A DNA stretch of 64,000 bases, from the NCBI GenBank assembly GCA_029239635.1, contig JARBUN010000001.1, forward strand, positions 29,679-93,678. The letters are read 5' to 3'. Origin of the DNA: Microbacterium sp. (GTDB lineage Bacteria > Actinomycetota > Actinomycetes > Actinomycetales > Microbacteriaceae). Both the position numbers and the translations under genes were made by a program. Under the pieces are notes generated by a model, which made no database searches, was not told the origin of the DNA, and saw nothing but the letters and a program-made list of their open reading frames with translations. Positions 34,749-43,848 of this stretch are shown here, in pieces. The stretch's first letter is position 1. Each line of letters begins with the position of its first letter.

Positions 34749-35945
34749 ATGCACGAGATCCACGCCCCGGCCGCGATAGCGTCGAGCCCGGAAGACGCAG
34801 GATCGAACCGGCGACCGGAGCACGTGCCCGGTGCGGGCGAAGAAGAAGAGGACGGACCCGCCGTGGGCACAGACGACGAATCCGCGCCCGACACGGCGGT
34901 GGGCGCGGCACCCGACGAGGCTGCCCGCGAACGGGCGCGCCGCCTCCGGTTGACGCGGCGCGGCCTGCTCATCGGCGGCCTGGCGGTGGTGGGTCTCGGG
35001 GCGGGGGCCCTGGTGTACCGCAACATCCGCCGCAGCGCCGGCCCCGTCGGGACGTGGGTCTCCCTGGCCCCGATCCCGGCGGCATCCGTCCCTTCTCCGT
35101 TGCCGCCCTCTCCCGCCGCGGAGGCCCCCGGAACGACGACGGGAATGGCCGTCTGGGCCCACGCCGACGACGACATCATCTTCGCCAACCCCGCTCTGTC
35201 GGACGCGATCGTGGCCGGTCACACCGTGCGTGCCGTGTTCGTCACCGCCGGTGATGCGGGGAAGGGCGCGGAGTACGCGCGTCAGCGGGAGGCCGGCATC
35301 CGTGCCGCGTACGACGAGATGCGCGGCAGCACCGCGCCCTGGCAGGAACAGCAGATCACCCTGCTCAGCGGAGCCGCGGTCACCCGCTTCGTCCCGTCCG
35401 ACGAGCAGCGCATCTCCCTGACCTTCCTCCGCCTGCCCGACGGAGGCCTGGATGCCGAGGGCTTCGCCGCCACGGGCCATGCCGGGCTGACGCAGCTGAT
35501 CAACGGTTCGGCGGCGACCCTGACCTCGGTGGACGGCTCCACCGTCTACGACCTCGACCGCCTGTCGGCGACGATCGTCGAGCTCATCGGAGCCGCCCAG
35601 CCCACGCACGTGACGACCAACGTCCCCCACGAGAGCGCCTTCGCGCACGGAGACCACCCCGACCATTCGTGCGTCGGGTCGCTCGTGCGGGCCCTCGCCC
35701 CGCAAGCGGGCATCGCCCCCGAAGCGATGTCGTACTACGTGGGGTATCCCTCGCAGGACGAGCCGGTCAACATCGAGGGGGCGGTCCTCGACACCAAGGT
35801 GCGCATCTACGAGACGTACGCCGCCGATGACCCGGTGGTGACCTGCGCCGACGCTACAGCCTGCCTCTCGCAGCCCGGATTCGGCGCGTGGCTGCGCCGT
35901 TCGTACCCCAAGGGGGAGTCCGAGCTGCAGCTCAGCGGGGCGTGA
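34749..35945 (+). CDS. Membrane-anchored PIG-L family deacetylase (second of pair)
   Basis: A 398-residue paralogue of the preceding PIG-L protein with a different N-terminus: a long acidic cytosolic head, then a TM helix (about residues 72-90) introduced by RLTRRGLLIGGL, which resembles a twin-arginine export motif. In the catalytic domain the usual His-Pro-Asp-Asp is His-Ala-Asp-Asp (AHADDDIIF, His138), a conservative change that keeps the metal ligands. GDHPDHS is intact. The start at 34749 has GGGAGG upstream; a GTG at 34864 is an alternative. Tandem paralogues imply duplication and possible specialisation. Confidence 0.88.
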   Translation: MHEIHAPAAIASSPEDAGSNRRPEHVPGAGEEEEDGPAVGTDDESAPDTAVGAAPDEAARERARRLRLTRRGLLIGGLAVVGLGAGALVYRNIRRSAGPVGTWVSLAPIPAASVPSPLPPSPAAEAPGTTTGMAVWAHADDDIIFANPALSDAIVAGHTVRAVFVTAGDAGKGAEYARQREAGIRAAYDEMRGSTAPWQEQQITLLSGAAVTRFVPSDEQRISLTFLRLPDGGLDAEGFAATGHAGLTQLINGSAATLTSVDGSTVYDLDRLSATIVELIGAAQPTHVTTNVPHESAFAHGDHPDHSCVGSLVRALAPQAGIAPEAMSYYVGYPSQDEPVNIEGAVLDTKVRIYETYAADDPVVTCADATACLSQPGFGAWLRRSYPKGESELQLSGA

Positions 35946-35964
35946 GCTCGCCGGTGCGCGATCG

Positions 35965-37095
35965 TCAGTGCTCGCTCTCGCGACGCGGGATCGTGACGCG
36001 GAGCCGGTAGCCTCCGCCGGCGCGCGTGGCGGCGTCGAGATGGCCGCCGAGGAGCTCCGCGCGTTCGCGGAGCCCCGCGAGCCCCGTGCCGCTGGAGGGG
36101 AGGTGCAGACCCTCCTGGGTCGATGGGTCGTTCTGGACGACGACGTCGATCGCGGCGGTCGTCGCGACGGCGGTGACGTGGACACGTGCCCCGGGAGCAT
36201 GCTTCCGCGCGTTCGTCAGGCCTTCCTGCACCGTGCGGTACACCGCGCGTTGCAGCGGAGGGGCGAGGTCGGCGGGCAGGCGGACGTCGAGGTCGGTGTC
36301 CAGCCCGCTCTCCTCGACGAGCCGGGGGAGGTCGTCGAGCGTCGGCTGCGGCCGGGCCGAGTCCGTCTGCGCGCCCTCGGCCCGGAGGACCCCCACCATC
36401 TGCCGGAGCTCGTCGAGCGTGCGCACGGCGAGGGAACGGATGACGTGGGCGATCCGTCGTGACTCGGGGTCGGGCGATGACACCTGCAGGGCCCCGGCCT
36501 GAACGGCGACGAGGCTCACCTGGTGCGAGACGACGTCGTGCATCTCGCGCGAGATCCGGGCGCGCTCGCGCCGGAGCACGTCCTGCTTCTCCCGCTCCCG
36601 CTCGGTCTCGCGCGCGGCCGACAGCTCGGCGACGCGATCCGAGAGCTCGCGGTGGGTGCGGACGAGGGCCCCGAGCGCGATCGGGGTCGCCGCGTACATC
36701 AGGGCGTACAGCAGCGAAGGCGCAAGGAAGTCGAGGGAGGGCAGCTGCCAATCGGGGAGGAGGAAGCACATGAAGGTGACGGCCCCCGCGACGACGAGCG
36801 GCGGGATGCCACGGGTCCGCACCGCGACCGAGTACAGCGCGATCGGGGCGGCGATCGTCATGGAATCGACCACCAGGCCCGGGAGGACGAGGGCGAACGA
36901 CACCCAGGGCAGTCGACGCCGCACGAGCAGCCCCGCGACAGCGACCAGCGCGAACGCCGTCTCGATCCTCGACCACGAGGGGATCGAGACGGCGACGTCG
37001 ACGAAGGCGGCGGCGGCGAGCGCCAGATCGACGACGACGGCGGACGCACGGGTCCCGATGACCCGATTCCAGGCCCGCGGGACGACCCTCGTCAT
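35965..37095 (-). CDS. Sensor histidine kinase, NarL/DesK type
   Basis: A 376-residue membrane kinase. Four to five hydrophobic segments span residues 18-145, with very short external loops, suggesting sensing at or in the membrane. The HisKA_3 domain has the phosphoacceptor His186 in ISREMHDVVSHQVSLV. The HATPase segment includes VYRTVQEGLTNARKHAPGA and SGTGLAGLRERAELLGG. It is read after the response regulator with a four-base overlap. The stimulus is unknown. Confidence 0.92.
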   Translation of the reverse strand: MTRVVPRAWNRVIGTRASAVVVDLALAAAAFVDVAVSIPSWSRIETAFALVAVAGLLVRRRLPWVSFALVLPGLVVDSMTIAAPIALYSVAVRTRGIPPLVVAGAVTFMCFLLPDWQLPSLDFLAPSLLYALMYAATPIALGALVRTHRELSDRVAELSAARETEREREKQDVLRRERARISREMHDVVSHQVSLVAVQAGALQVSSPDPESRRIAHVIRSLAVRTLDELRQMVGVLRAEGAQTDSARPQPTLDDLPRLVEESGLDTDLDVRLPADLAPPLQRAVYRTVQEGLTNARKHAPGARVHVTAVATTAAIDVVVQNDPSTQEGLHLPSSGTGLAGLRERAELLGGHLDAATRAGGGYRLRVTIPRRESEH

Positions 37096-37739
37096 GTCCG
37101 GCGCCTGCCGGGGCGTGCCCGCTCGGAGATCAGGGCTGCTTCCAGACGTGTCGAGACCGACAGCTTCGACAGGATCGCGCTGACGTGATCCTTGACCGTC
37201 GCTCCGCTGAGGTGGAGGCGTCGTCCGATCTCGGCGTTGGACTCGCCCGTCGGCAGGCGTGAGAGGACGTCGCGTTCCCGATCGGTCAGGAGGGCGATGC
37301 GTCGGACGGCATCCCGGTCGGGGGTGCCGGTGTACCCGTCGACCAGTGTGCGCGACACCTGCGGGGAGAGCACGACCCCGCCGGCCGCGAGCGTGCGCAC
37401 CATGGCGGCGAGATGCTCCGGCGCCGTGTCCTTCACGAGGAAACCGGACGCTCCGTCGTGCAGGGCGCGGGCGATGTACTCGTCCGTGTCGAAGGTCGTG
37501 AGAATGCCGATGACCGGGCGGGGGTCGTCGTGGCGGAGGTCGGCGAGGATGTCGAGGCCGCTGCGTCCCGGCATCCGGATGTCGAGGAGGACCACATCGG
37601 GACGTTCGCGTCGGATCATGTCGACCGCGACATCGCCGTCGACCGCCGCGACCACTTGGATGTCGGACGCGGCGCCGAGGATGAGCTCGAATCCGGAGCG
37701 GACGAGCGCCTCATCATCGACGACTACGACCCGGATCAC
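37092..37739 (-). CDS. Response regulator, NarL/LuxR type
   Basis: A 215-residue partner of the kinase just downstream. Receiver residues 1-120 carry VVDDE, phosphoacceptor Asp53 in LLDIRMPG and Lys103 in FLVKDT. The C-terminal LuxR HTH is LTDRERDVLSRLPTGESNAE with recognition helix LSGATVKDHVSAILSKL. TAGGGT lies seven bases before the GTG start, so the operon messenger is probably leaderless. Targets are unknown. Confidence 0.93.
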   Translation of the reverse strand: MIRVVVVDDEALVRSGFELILGAASDIQVVAAVDGDVAVDMIRRERPDVVLLDIRMPGRSGLDILADLRHDDPRPVIGILTTFDTDEYIARALHDGASGFLVKDTAPEHLAAMVRTLAAGGVVLSPQVSRTLVDGYTGTPDRDAVRRIALLTDRERDVLSRLPTGESNAEIGRRLHLSGATVKDHVSAILSKLSVSTRLEAALISERARPGRRRT

Positions 37740-37844
37740 GCATCACACCCTACGACTCGGATCCGTGTTCCCCGGGTCCCGGCCGTTCCCGGAGGAGGGG
37801 AAGGGCGGGCGCGCCGGTGACGGGCGCACCCGCCCTGAGGGGTG

Positions 37845-38264
37845 TCAGTCGTCCGAGACGGTGACGGTGACGTCGATGTTGCCGCGCGTGGCGTTGGAGT
37901 AGGGGCACACCTGGTGCGCCGCGTCGGCGAGCTGCTGCGCCAGGTCGTGCTCGATGCCGGGGAGGACGACCTCGAGGAGCACGGCGAGCTGGTAGCCCCC
38001 CTGCCCGTTCGGGCCGATCTGCACGCGGCCACCCACCGAGGAGTCCTCGATCGTGACCTTCTGCGCGCGGGCGACGGAGTGCAGGGCGCTGTGGAAGCAC
38101 GCCGCGTACCCGGCCGCGAAGAGCTGCTCCGGGTTGGTGCCCTGACCGGAGCCGCCGAGCTCCTTCGGGGGAGCGACCTCGAGGTCGAGGTAGTCGCCGG
38201 CCGAGACGTGGCCGAGTCGGCCCTGACCGGTGGACAGTGCCTCAGCGGTGTAGAGAACGTCCAT
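37845..38264 (-). CDS. ohr: Organic hydroperoxide resistance protein (Ohr/OsmC family)
   Basis: A 139-residue thiol peroxidase that reduces organic hydroperoxides with lipoyl or similar thiols. Both reactive cysteines are present: one in GYAACFHSAL near residue 55, the other in HQVCPYSNATRG near 118. The length is standard. AAAGGA lies six bases before the ATG. It follows ohrR by 40 bases on the same strand, so the two are likely cotranscribed from the OhrR-controlled promoter at about 38815-38844. Confidence 0.94.
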   Translation of the reverse strand: MDVLYTAEALSTGQGRLGHVSAGDYLDLEVAPPKELGGSGQGTNPEQLFAAGYAACFHSALHSVARAQKVTIEDSSVGGRVQIGPNGQGGYQLAVLLEVVLPGIEHDLAQQLADAAHQVCPYSNATRGNIDVTVTVSDD

Positions 38265-38304
38265 GGTGTGTTCCTTTCTGGGGACGGTGCGGAAGACGGG
38301 AGGT

Positions 38305-38799
38305 TCAGGAGGCGTCGCGTGCCGTCGGCTCGCGCGTGGCGCGCTCGGCGGCGAGGGCATCGCCCGGGTGGTCACGGAGATCGCGCATCGCGGCCGTCAG
38401 CTGGCGCAGGGCGTCGATGAGCTCACGGGCGCTGTCGGCGTCTTCGATGCCCGAGCCCTGCGCGATGCAACGCGGCACGTGGGCCAGTTCGGTGCGCAGC
38501 TCGTGACCGCGCGGGGTGAGGGAGACGGTGACCACGCGTTCGTCGCGCTCGCTTCGCGCCCGCGTCACGTAGCCCGCGGACTGGAGTCGCGCGAGCATCG
38601 GCGAGAGGGTCCCCGAGTCGAGCTGGAGCGCCTCGCCCAGACTCCCGACCGTCTGATCGCCGTCGTTCCACAGCGTGACGAGGGCGATGTACTGCGGATA
38701 CGTGAGGTTCCAGGGCTCGAGGAGGACGCGATAGGCCTGGGTCGTCGTGCGGTTCGCGGCGTACAGCGCGAAGCAGACGAGGGCATCGACGGCGGGCAT
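38305..38799 (-). CDS. ohrR: MarR family organic-peroxide sensor OhrR
   Basis: A 164-residue redox repressor. The N-terminus MPAVDALVCFALYAANR contains the conserved peroxide-sensing Cys9 of OhrR. NLTYPQYIALVTLWNDGD and LGEALQLDSGTLSPMLARLQSAGYVTRARSERDERVV form the winged helix. ATG at 38799 matches the family start; an upstream GTG at 38817 would fall inside the operator. Oxidation of Cys9 should release DNA and derepress ohrR-ohr. Confidence 0.92.
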   Translation of the reverse strand: MPAVDALVCFALYAANRTTTQAYRVLLEPWNLTYPQYIALVTLWNDGDQTVGSLGEALQLDSGTLSPMLARLQSAGYVTRARSERDERVVTVSLTPRGHELRTELAHVPRCIAQGSGIEDADSARELIDALRQLTAAMRDLRDHPGDALAAERATREPTARDAS

Positions 38800-38814
38800 G
38801 GCAGAAGCATTGCA

Positions 38815-38844
38815 CACAATTCAATTGTGCACAATTCAAATGTG
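38815..38844. promoter_or_regulatory. Two abutting OhrR operators
   Basis: CACAATT-C-AATTGTG at 38815-38829 is a perfect 15-bp palindrome close to the OhrR consensus TACAATT-AATTGTA. A second copy, CACAATT-C-AAATGTG at 38830-38844, follows with no spacer and one mismatch. Both lie directly before ohrR in an otherwise GC-rich region. Confidence 0.88.
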
Positions 38845-38849
38845 GCGCG

Positions 38850-39338
38850 TCAGTCCGCGGTGGGCACGACGCTCCCGTCCGAGAGCGAGATCGCGATCTG
38901 CGCCCCGTCGTCGAAGGCCACCTGCCAGACGGGGACCCCGCCCGCACGCTCGATGTCGACTTCCTCGACGCCGCCGACGCCGTGGGCGGCGACGGCGGTC
39001 CGCACGGCATCCGCCATCGTCGTCCCCGCCTTCTCGAGCGCGGCGCGGTCCTCGGCGTCGAGGGCGTCGGCATCCCCCCGCGAGAGCACCTGCCCTCCGT
39101 CCGCGCTGATCCGGAGGTCCGTGTCCCGCCCGTTCGCGGCGACGTGGACCTCCCATGTGCCGTCATCGTCGCGGTCGAGGTCGAAGGCGCGTCCGCCCGC
39201 ATCGGACTCCGCGCGGACGACGGCCGAGACGACCGTCTCCGAGGTGCCCGAGCTCGCCGGGGGAGAGGCGCAGCTCGTCAGGCCGAGGGCGAGAGGGGCG
39301 GCCGCGAGGAGCGCGAGCGGAAGACGAAGGGATGCCAT
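38850..39338 (-). CDS. PepSY-domain lipoprotein
   Basis: A 162-residue exported lipoprotein. The signal peptide ends in the lipobox LTSC (acylated Cys23). The mature part has PepSY-like features: a paired beta-alpha-beta pattern, VVRAESDAGGRAFDLDRDDD and TTMADAVRTAVAAHGVGGVE followed by VWQVAFDDGAQIAISLSDGS. PepSY domains inhibit or sense peptidases at the envelope. TAGCCT lies six bases before the ATG, indicating a leaderless start. Its stop lies just downstream of the OhrR operator region. Confidence 0.82.
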   Translation of the reverse strand: MASLRLPLALLAAAPLALGLTSCASPPASSGTSETVVSAVVRAESDAGGRAFDLDRDDDGTWEVHVAANGRDTDLRISADGGQVLSRGDADALDAEDRAALEKAGTTMADAVRTAVAAHGVGGVEEVDIERAGGVPVWQVAFDDGAQIAISLSDGSVVPTAD

Positions 39339-39480
39339 GCCCGGAGGCTAGTGACGGACTCTCCGCGCACGTTCGCCGTTGCGCTCGCGGCGAAGTTCGT
39401 GTTCAGGTGCGGAGATACCAACTCGTCGGCATCACGTCAACCGTCCCCATAAGTCCAGATTCGGATCGAACGATGTGGTC

Positions 39481-40317
39481 ATGAGCGAGATCACCGCACA
39501 CCACGGACTCCTGACCGACATCGACCTCCACGTCGACGACACCGGCGGCGCCGGTCGTCCCGTCGTCCTCATCCACGGCTGGCCCCTGTCGGGCGAGTCC
39601 TGGGTGCACCAAATTCCCGCGCTCGAGGAGGCCGGCTACCGTGTCGTGTCCTACGACCGCCGCGGTTTCGGCCGGAGCGACAAGCCCCGCACGGGATACG
39701 ACTACGACACCTTCTCGGACGACCTCGAGGCGGTTCTGACCGCGCTGGATCTGCGCGACGCGACTCTCGTCGGTTTCTCGATGGGAGGCGGCGAGGTCGC
39801 CCGCTACCTCACGCGGCACGGCTCCGACCGCGTGCACAGCGTCGTCTTCGCTGCGGCGGTGCCGCCGTATCTCGCGAAGACCGACGACAACCCCGAGGGT
39901 CCGCTCGACGAGGAGACCGCCGACGGCATGAAGCAGGGCCTGAAGGACGACGAGAAGGCGTTCTACCACCAGTTCACGACCGACTTCTTCTCGGTCGACG
40001 GCAGGCTCGTCGTGTCCGAGGCGGACCGCGCCGAGGCGGAGCGGCTTGCGAACCAGGCCGACCACCACGCCGCGCTGAAGGCGATGGAGGCGTTCGCCAC
40101 CACGGACTTCCGCGATGATCTGCCGAACGTCACCGTGCCGACGCTCGTCATCCACGGCGACAGTGACGCAACGGTTCCCTTCGAGGGGTCCGGCGCGCGC
40201 ACGCACGCCGCGATCGGGGGCAGTGAACTGCACGTCGTCGCGGGGGCCCCGCACGGCGTCAACGTCAGCCACGCCGACGAGTTCAACCGCGTCCTCATCG
40301 ACTTCCTGCAGCGCTGA
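39481..40317 (+). CDS. Alpha/beta-hydrolase, non-haem haloperoxidase/esterase type
   Basis: A 278-residue cytosolic hydrolase of the cofactor-free chloroperoxidase/arylesterase group. Motifs are LIHGWPLSGESW (oxyanion loop), SYDRRGFGRSDKP, nucleophile elbow GFSMGGGE near residue 97, acid in VIHGDSDATVPF near 225, and His in GAPHGVN near 257. Natural reactions are ester hydrolysis or perhydrolysis. No Shine-Dalgarno or leaderless box is obvious before the ATG. Confidence 0.9.
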   Translation: MSEITAHHGLLTDIDLHVDDTGGAGRPVVLIHGWPLSGESWVHQIPALEEAGYRVVSYDRRGFGRSDKPRTGYDYDTFSDDLEAVLTALDLRDATLVGFSMGGGEVARYLTRHGSDRVHSVVFAAAVPPYLAKTDDNPEGPLDEETADGMKQGLKDDEKAFYHQFTTDFFSVDGRLVVSEADRAEAERLANQADHHAALKAMEAFATTDFRDDLPNVTVPTLVIHGDSDATVPFEGSGARTHAAIGGSELHVVAGAPHGVNVSHADEFNRVLIDFLQR

Positions 40318-40526
40318 GTGGTCCGCGCCCGGGTGTCGGCATCCGGGCGCGGGGTGCGGGCCGCACGGCGATGAATCGCGGATGCCGCCCCCATCGCATC
40401 AGGTGAGGTCGGTGCCCCAAGCGGGCGAGGTGGCGGGCGGGTGCCGCGCGGGTGTCTCGCGGCCCCCTCTGCTGCCCCGCCTGCGGCTCGATGGCGCCGT
40501 GCTGCCGCGGTCGTACGGTGGCGCAC

Positions 40527-41294
40527 ATGCGCGAGCCCGATGCCGTCACCGCCGACGCGTCCCCGTCGCGGCGTCGTCGTCACCGCCGGAACCGCCCCTG
40601 GCGCGACGGGGGTGCGAGCACGGCGCGGTGGGGCGCGGACCTCCTCGGTTGGGCGATGGTCGCGACGGGCGCGGGCGCGCTGGGCGCGCGAGCCGTTTCC
40701 GTCCTCCTCCCCGCCGGCGATGCCTCGGCGGCGGCGCAGGCGGTGATCTGGGTGTCCTTCGCGGCACCGGTGGTCGTCGCCTGGAGTCGATCCCGTCCGC
40801 TCGGGCTTCTGCGGTTCCGCGCGCTCGACCTCCTGTACGGCGTGGTGGCCGGAGTGATCGTGAGGTTCTGCCAAGGCGCGCTCGCGCAGGGAGACGGCGG
40901 GCCGGTGCCCTGGCCCTCGGCGCCCTCGATCCGGGGCACGCTCCCGGACGGATTCTTCGGTGACGCCGTCGCCGGTGTCGTCGTGGCGCCCGTCCTCGAG
41001 GAGCTGTTCTTCCGCGCCGTCGTGCTCGTCTGCGCGTACACCGTCGTGCGCCGCAGGGCGGGGCGCGTCGCCGGCGGTATCGCGGCCACGGCGATCTCGA
41101 GCGCCCTCTTCGTCGGTGCGCACCTCCTCGTCGCACCCATGTCCGTGCCCGACGTGGGGGCGCTCGCGCTGCTGGGCGTCGTCGCCGCCGCGTTCGTGCT
41201 CGGTACCGGCCGGGTCTGGGCTGCGGTGGCGACGCACGTCGTGTTCAACGCCACCGGGTTCGCGCTCCTCGCCGTCGGGACGCTGTGGGCCTGA
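40527..41294 (+). CDS. CPBP family intramembrane metalloprotease-like protein
   Basis: A 255-residue polytopic membrane protein with a basic cytosolic N-terminus and about seven helices. The CPBP (Abi/Rce1-like) motifs are present: APVLEELFFRA with the Glu-Glu and Arg, FVGAHLL with the second His, and THVVFNATG with the last His and Asn. Bacterial members are linked to prenyl-protein processing, bacteriocin self-immunity or surface sorting. TACGGT lies seven bases before the ATG (leaderless pattern). Confidence 0.88.
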   Translation: MREPDAVTADASPSRRRRHRRNRPWRDGGASTARWGADLLGWAMVATGAGALGARAVSVLLPAGDASAAAQAVIWVSFAAPVVVAWSRSRPLGLLRFRALDLLYGVVAGVIVRFCQGALAQGDGGPVPWPSAPSIRGTLPDGFFGDAVAGVVVAPVLEELFFRAVVLVCAYTVVRRRAGRVAGGIAATAISSALFVGAHLLVAPMSVPDVGALALLGVVAAAFVLGTGRVWAAVATHVVFNATGFALLAVGTLWA

Positions 41295-41309
41295 CGGAGC
41301 GGCCCGCGT

Positions 41310-41483
41310 TTGGTCTCGGCATCCGGATGACGTAGTCTTGATCTTTGGTGCCTGCCTCTCTGCGAGCAGGACACCCGAACGTGAGCCCTCCACCGGCCCT
41401 GTTCCCCGGGTCTTCGACACGGGAACGGACCACCGGAGCGGGATTCACGAACTCCTCCGTTCGAACAAGAAAGCAGCACTACT
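41310..41483 (+). promoter_or_regulatory. rplM-rpsI promoter and structured leader
   Basis: TTGGTC at 41310-41315 and TAGTCT at 41333-41338, 17 bases apart, form a good promoter. It leaves a leader of about 140 bases before rplM. The leader contains a hairpin at 41348-41374 (CCTGC pairing with GCAGG) and another using GTTCCC at 41401-41406 with GGGAAC at 41421-41426. It could be an autoregulatory site for a ribosomal protein; no known family was recognised. Confidence 0.6.
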
Positions 41484-41930
41484 GTGACGCGCACTTTCAC
41501 CCCCAAGGCCGCTGAGGTCACGCGCGAGTGGGTCGTTATCGACGCCACCGACGTCGTCCTCGGCCGTCTCGCCTCCCACGCGGCGGTCCTCCTCCGCGGC
41601 AAGCACAAGGCGACCTTCGCCAACCACATCGACTCCGGCGACTTCGTCATCGTGATCAACGCCGAGAAGGTGGCGCTCACGGGGCAGAAGCTCCAGAAGA
41701 AGAAGGCGTACCGCCACTCGGGCTACCCGGGCGGCCTCAAGTCGGTCACGTACGAGGAACTCCTCGACAAGAACCCTGTCCGCGCGGTCGAGAAGGCCAT
41801 CCGCGGCATGCTGCCCAAGAACAGCCTCGGCGCGGCGCAGCTCAAGAAGCTCAAGGTCTACCGCGGCGCCGAGCACCCCCACGGTGCCCAGCAGCCCACG
41901 GCATACACCTTCGACCAGGTCGCCCAGTAA
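41484..41930 (+). CDS. rplM: 50S ribosomal protein L13
   Basis: A 148-residue large-subunit protein. [20 protein letters not shown], the [20 protein letters not shown] region and [20 protein letters not shown] are characteristic. Length is standard. It starts with GTG and is followed by rpsI after 24 bases, the conserved bacterial pair. Confidence 0.97.
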   Translation: MTRTFTPKAAEVTREWVVIDATDVVLGRLASHAAVLLRGKHKATFANHIDSGDFVIVINAEKVALTGQKLQKKKAYRHSGYPGGLKSVTYEELLDKNPVRAVEKAIRGMLPKNSLGAAQLKKLKVYRGAEHPHGAQQPTAYTFDQVAQ

Positions 41931-41954
41931 GCGCCGCCGGATAAGGACGAAACA

Positions 41955-42425
41955 GTGTCGAACATCGACTCCAGCAACTACAGCACCGAGACGCCGGCCG
42001 AGCAGTCCGTCGTCGCGGCCGAGCGCCCCGTGCTCTCGGTTCCCGGCGCAGCCGTCGGCCGCCGCAAGCAGGCCATCGCCCGCGTGCGCCTGGTTCCCGG
42101 CTCGGGCACGATCACGGTCAACGGCCGCACGATCGAGGACTACTTCCCGAACAAGCTGCACCAGCAGCTGATCAACGACCCGTTCACGGTGCTCGAGCTC
42201 GCGGGCTCGTACGACGTGATCGCGCGCATCTCCGGTGGTGGCCCCTCGGGCCAGGCCGGCGCGCTGCGCCTGGGCATCGCCCGCGCGCTCAACGAGATCG
42301 ACGCCGAGAACAACCGCCCGACCCTCAAGAAGGCCGGCTTCCTCTCGCGCGACGCTCGCGTCAAGGAGCGCAAGAAGGCCGGTCTCAAGAAGGCCCGCAA
42401 GGCGCCTCAGTACTCCAAGCGCTGA
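41955..42425 (+). CDS. rpsI: 30S ribosomal protein S9
   Basis: A 156-residue small-subunit protein with an acidic N-terminal extension of about 35 residues common in actinobacteria. The core [20 protein letters not shown] and the end [20 protein letters not shown], whose last residues reach the P-site tRNA, are intact. GTG start with AAGGAC eight bases upstream. Confidence 0.97.
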   Translation: MSNIDSSNYSTETPAEQSVVAAERPVLSVPGAAVGRRKQAIARVRLVPGSGTITVNGRTIEDYFPNKLHQQLINDPFTVLELAGSYDVIARISGGGPSGQAGALRLGIARALNEIDAENNRPTLKKAGFLSRDARVKERKKAGLKKARKAPQYSKR

Positions 42426-42439
42426 GCTCGACGCTCCGG

Positions 42440-43795
42440 ATGCCTCTCTTTGGCACGGACGGGGTGCGGGGGCTGGCCAACGGCCTCCTCACCGCCGAAC
42501 TCGCGCTGCACCTGGCCCAGGCGACTGCTGTCGTCCTGGGCCAGGGCCGTTCGGCGGAGGCGCGGAAGGCCGAAGGCCGCCGCCTCACCGCCGTCGTCGC
42601 GCGCGACCCGCGGGTCTCGGGAGAGTTCCTCTCGGCCGCGGTCGCCGCGGGCCTGGCCTCCTCGGGGGTCGACGTCCTCGACGCCGGCGTCATCCCCACC
42701 CCCGCCACCGCTTTCCTCATCGCCGACCGTGACGCCGATTTCGGCGTGATGGTGTCGGCGTCGCACAACCCCGCTCCCGACAACGGGATCAAGATCTTCG
42801 CCCGAGGCGGCACCAAGCTCCCCGACATCGTGGAGCAGCGCATCGAAGCCGCCCTCGAGGGGGAGCGTCTGCAGCCCACCGGCGCCGGGGTCGGGCGCAT
42901 CCGTCGCTTCGCCGACGCCGAAGACCGCTACGTGCTGCACCTGCTGGGCTCGCTGCCGCACCGGCTCGACGGCATCCACGTCGTCCTCGACTGCGCGCAC
43001 GGCGCAGCCGCCGGAGTCTCGCCGGAGACGTTCAAGGACGCGGGCGCGACGGTCACCGTGATCGGTGCCGACCCCGATGGCCTGAACATCAACGACGGCG
43101 TGGGCTCGACCCACCTGGACGTGCTCGCCGAGACCGTCGTGCGCCTGGGCGCCGACGTCGGCATCGCCCACGACGGGGATGCCGACCGGTGCCTCGCCGT
43201 GGACGCGCAGGGCAACGTCGTCGACGGCGACCAGATCATGGCGATCCTCGCGGTCGCGATGAAGGAACGGGGGACGCTCGTCGACGACACGCTCGTGGCG
43301 ACCGTCATGAGCAACCTGGGTCTTCACCGCGCGATGCAAGCCCGCGGCATCCGGGTCCTGCAGACCGGCGTCGGCGATCGCTACGTGCTCGAGGCCATGA
43401 ACGAGGGCGGATACTCCCTCGGCGGAGAGCAGTCGGGGCACGTCATCATGAGCGACTTCGCCACGACCGGGGACGGGCTGCTCACCGGACTCCACGTCGT
43501 CGCCGAGATGGCGCGGCAGGGGAAGACCCTCGCGGAGCTCGCGTCGCTGATGACGGTGTATCCGCAGGTGCTCGTGAACGTGCGCGGCGTCGACCGTGAC
43601 GGGGTGAGCGATGAAGGCGTCCAGGCGGCTGTTGCGGCCTCGACGGCGGAGCTCGGCGACTCGGGCCGTGTGCTGCTGCGCGCGTCCGGGACCGAGCCGC
43701 TCGTACGCGTGATGGTGGAGGCGGCGTCGGGGGACGTCGCCCGGGCCCACGCGGATCGGCTCGCCGAGGTCGTGCGCGAGCGGCTGGCGCTGTAG
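42440..43795 (+). CDS. glmM: Phosphoglucosamine mutase
   Basis: A 451-residue enzyme converting glucosamine-6-phosphate to glucosamine-1-phosphate for UDP-GlcNAc and peptidoglycan synthesis. [14 protein letters not shown] opens the fold. The phosphoserine lies in [14 protein letters not shown] near residue 105, the Mg2+ loop is [12 protein letters not shown] near 242, and the sugar-binding loop is GGEQSGHVI near 328. It starts 14 bases after rpsI and is probably cotranscribed with it. Its partner GlmS is encoded at 45823. Confidence 0.97.
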   Translation: MPLFGTDGVRGLANGLLTAELALHLAQATAVVLGQGRSAEARKAEGRRLTAVVARDPRVSGEFLSAAVAAGLASSGVDVLDAGVIPTPATAFLIADRDADFGVMVSASHNPAPDNGIKIFARGGTKLPDIVEQRIEAALEGERLQPTGAGVGRIRRFADAEDRYVLHLLGSLPHRLDGIHVVLDCAHGAAAGVSPETFKDAGATVTVIGADPDGLNINDGVGSTHLDVLAETVVRLGADVGIAHDGDADRCLAVDAQGNVVDGDQIMAILAVAMKERGTLVDDTLVATVMSNLGLHRAMQARGIRVLQTGVGDRYVLEAMNEGGYSLGGEQSGHVIMSDFATTGDGLLTGLHVVAEMARQGKTLAELASLMTVYPQVLVNVRGVDRDGVSDEGVQAAVAASTAELGDSGRVLLRASGTEPLVRVMVEAASGDVARAHADRLAEVVRERLAL

Positions 43796-43848
43796 CGTCC
43801 GGTCGCTTCGACGGGCTCAGGGGCCTCCGGGCCCCGGGCCTTCGGCGC

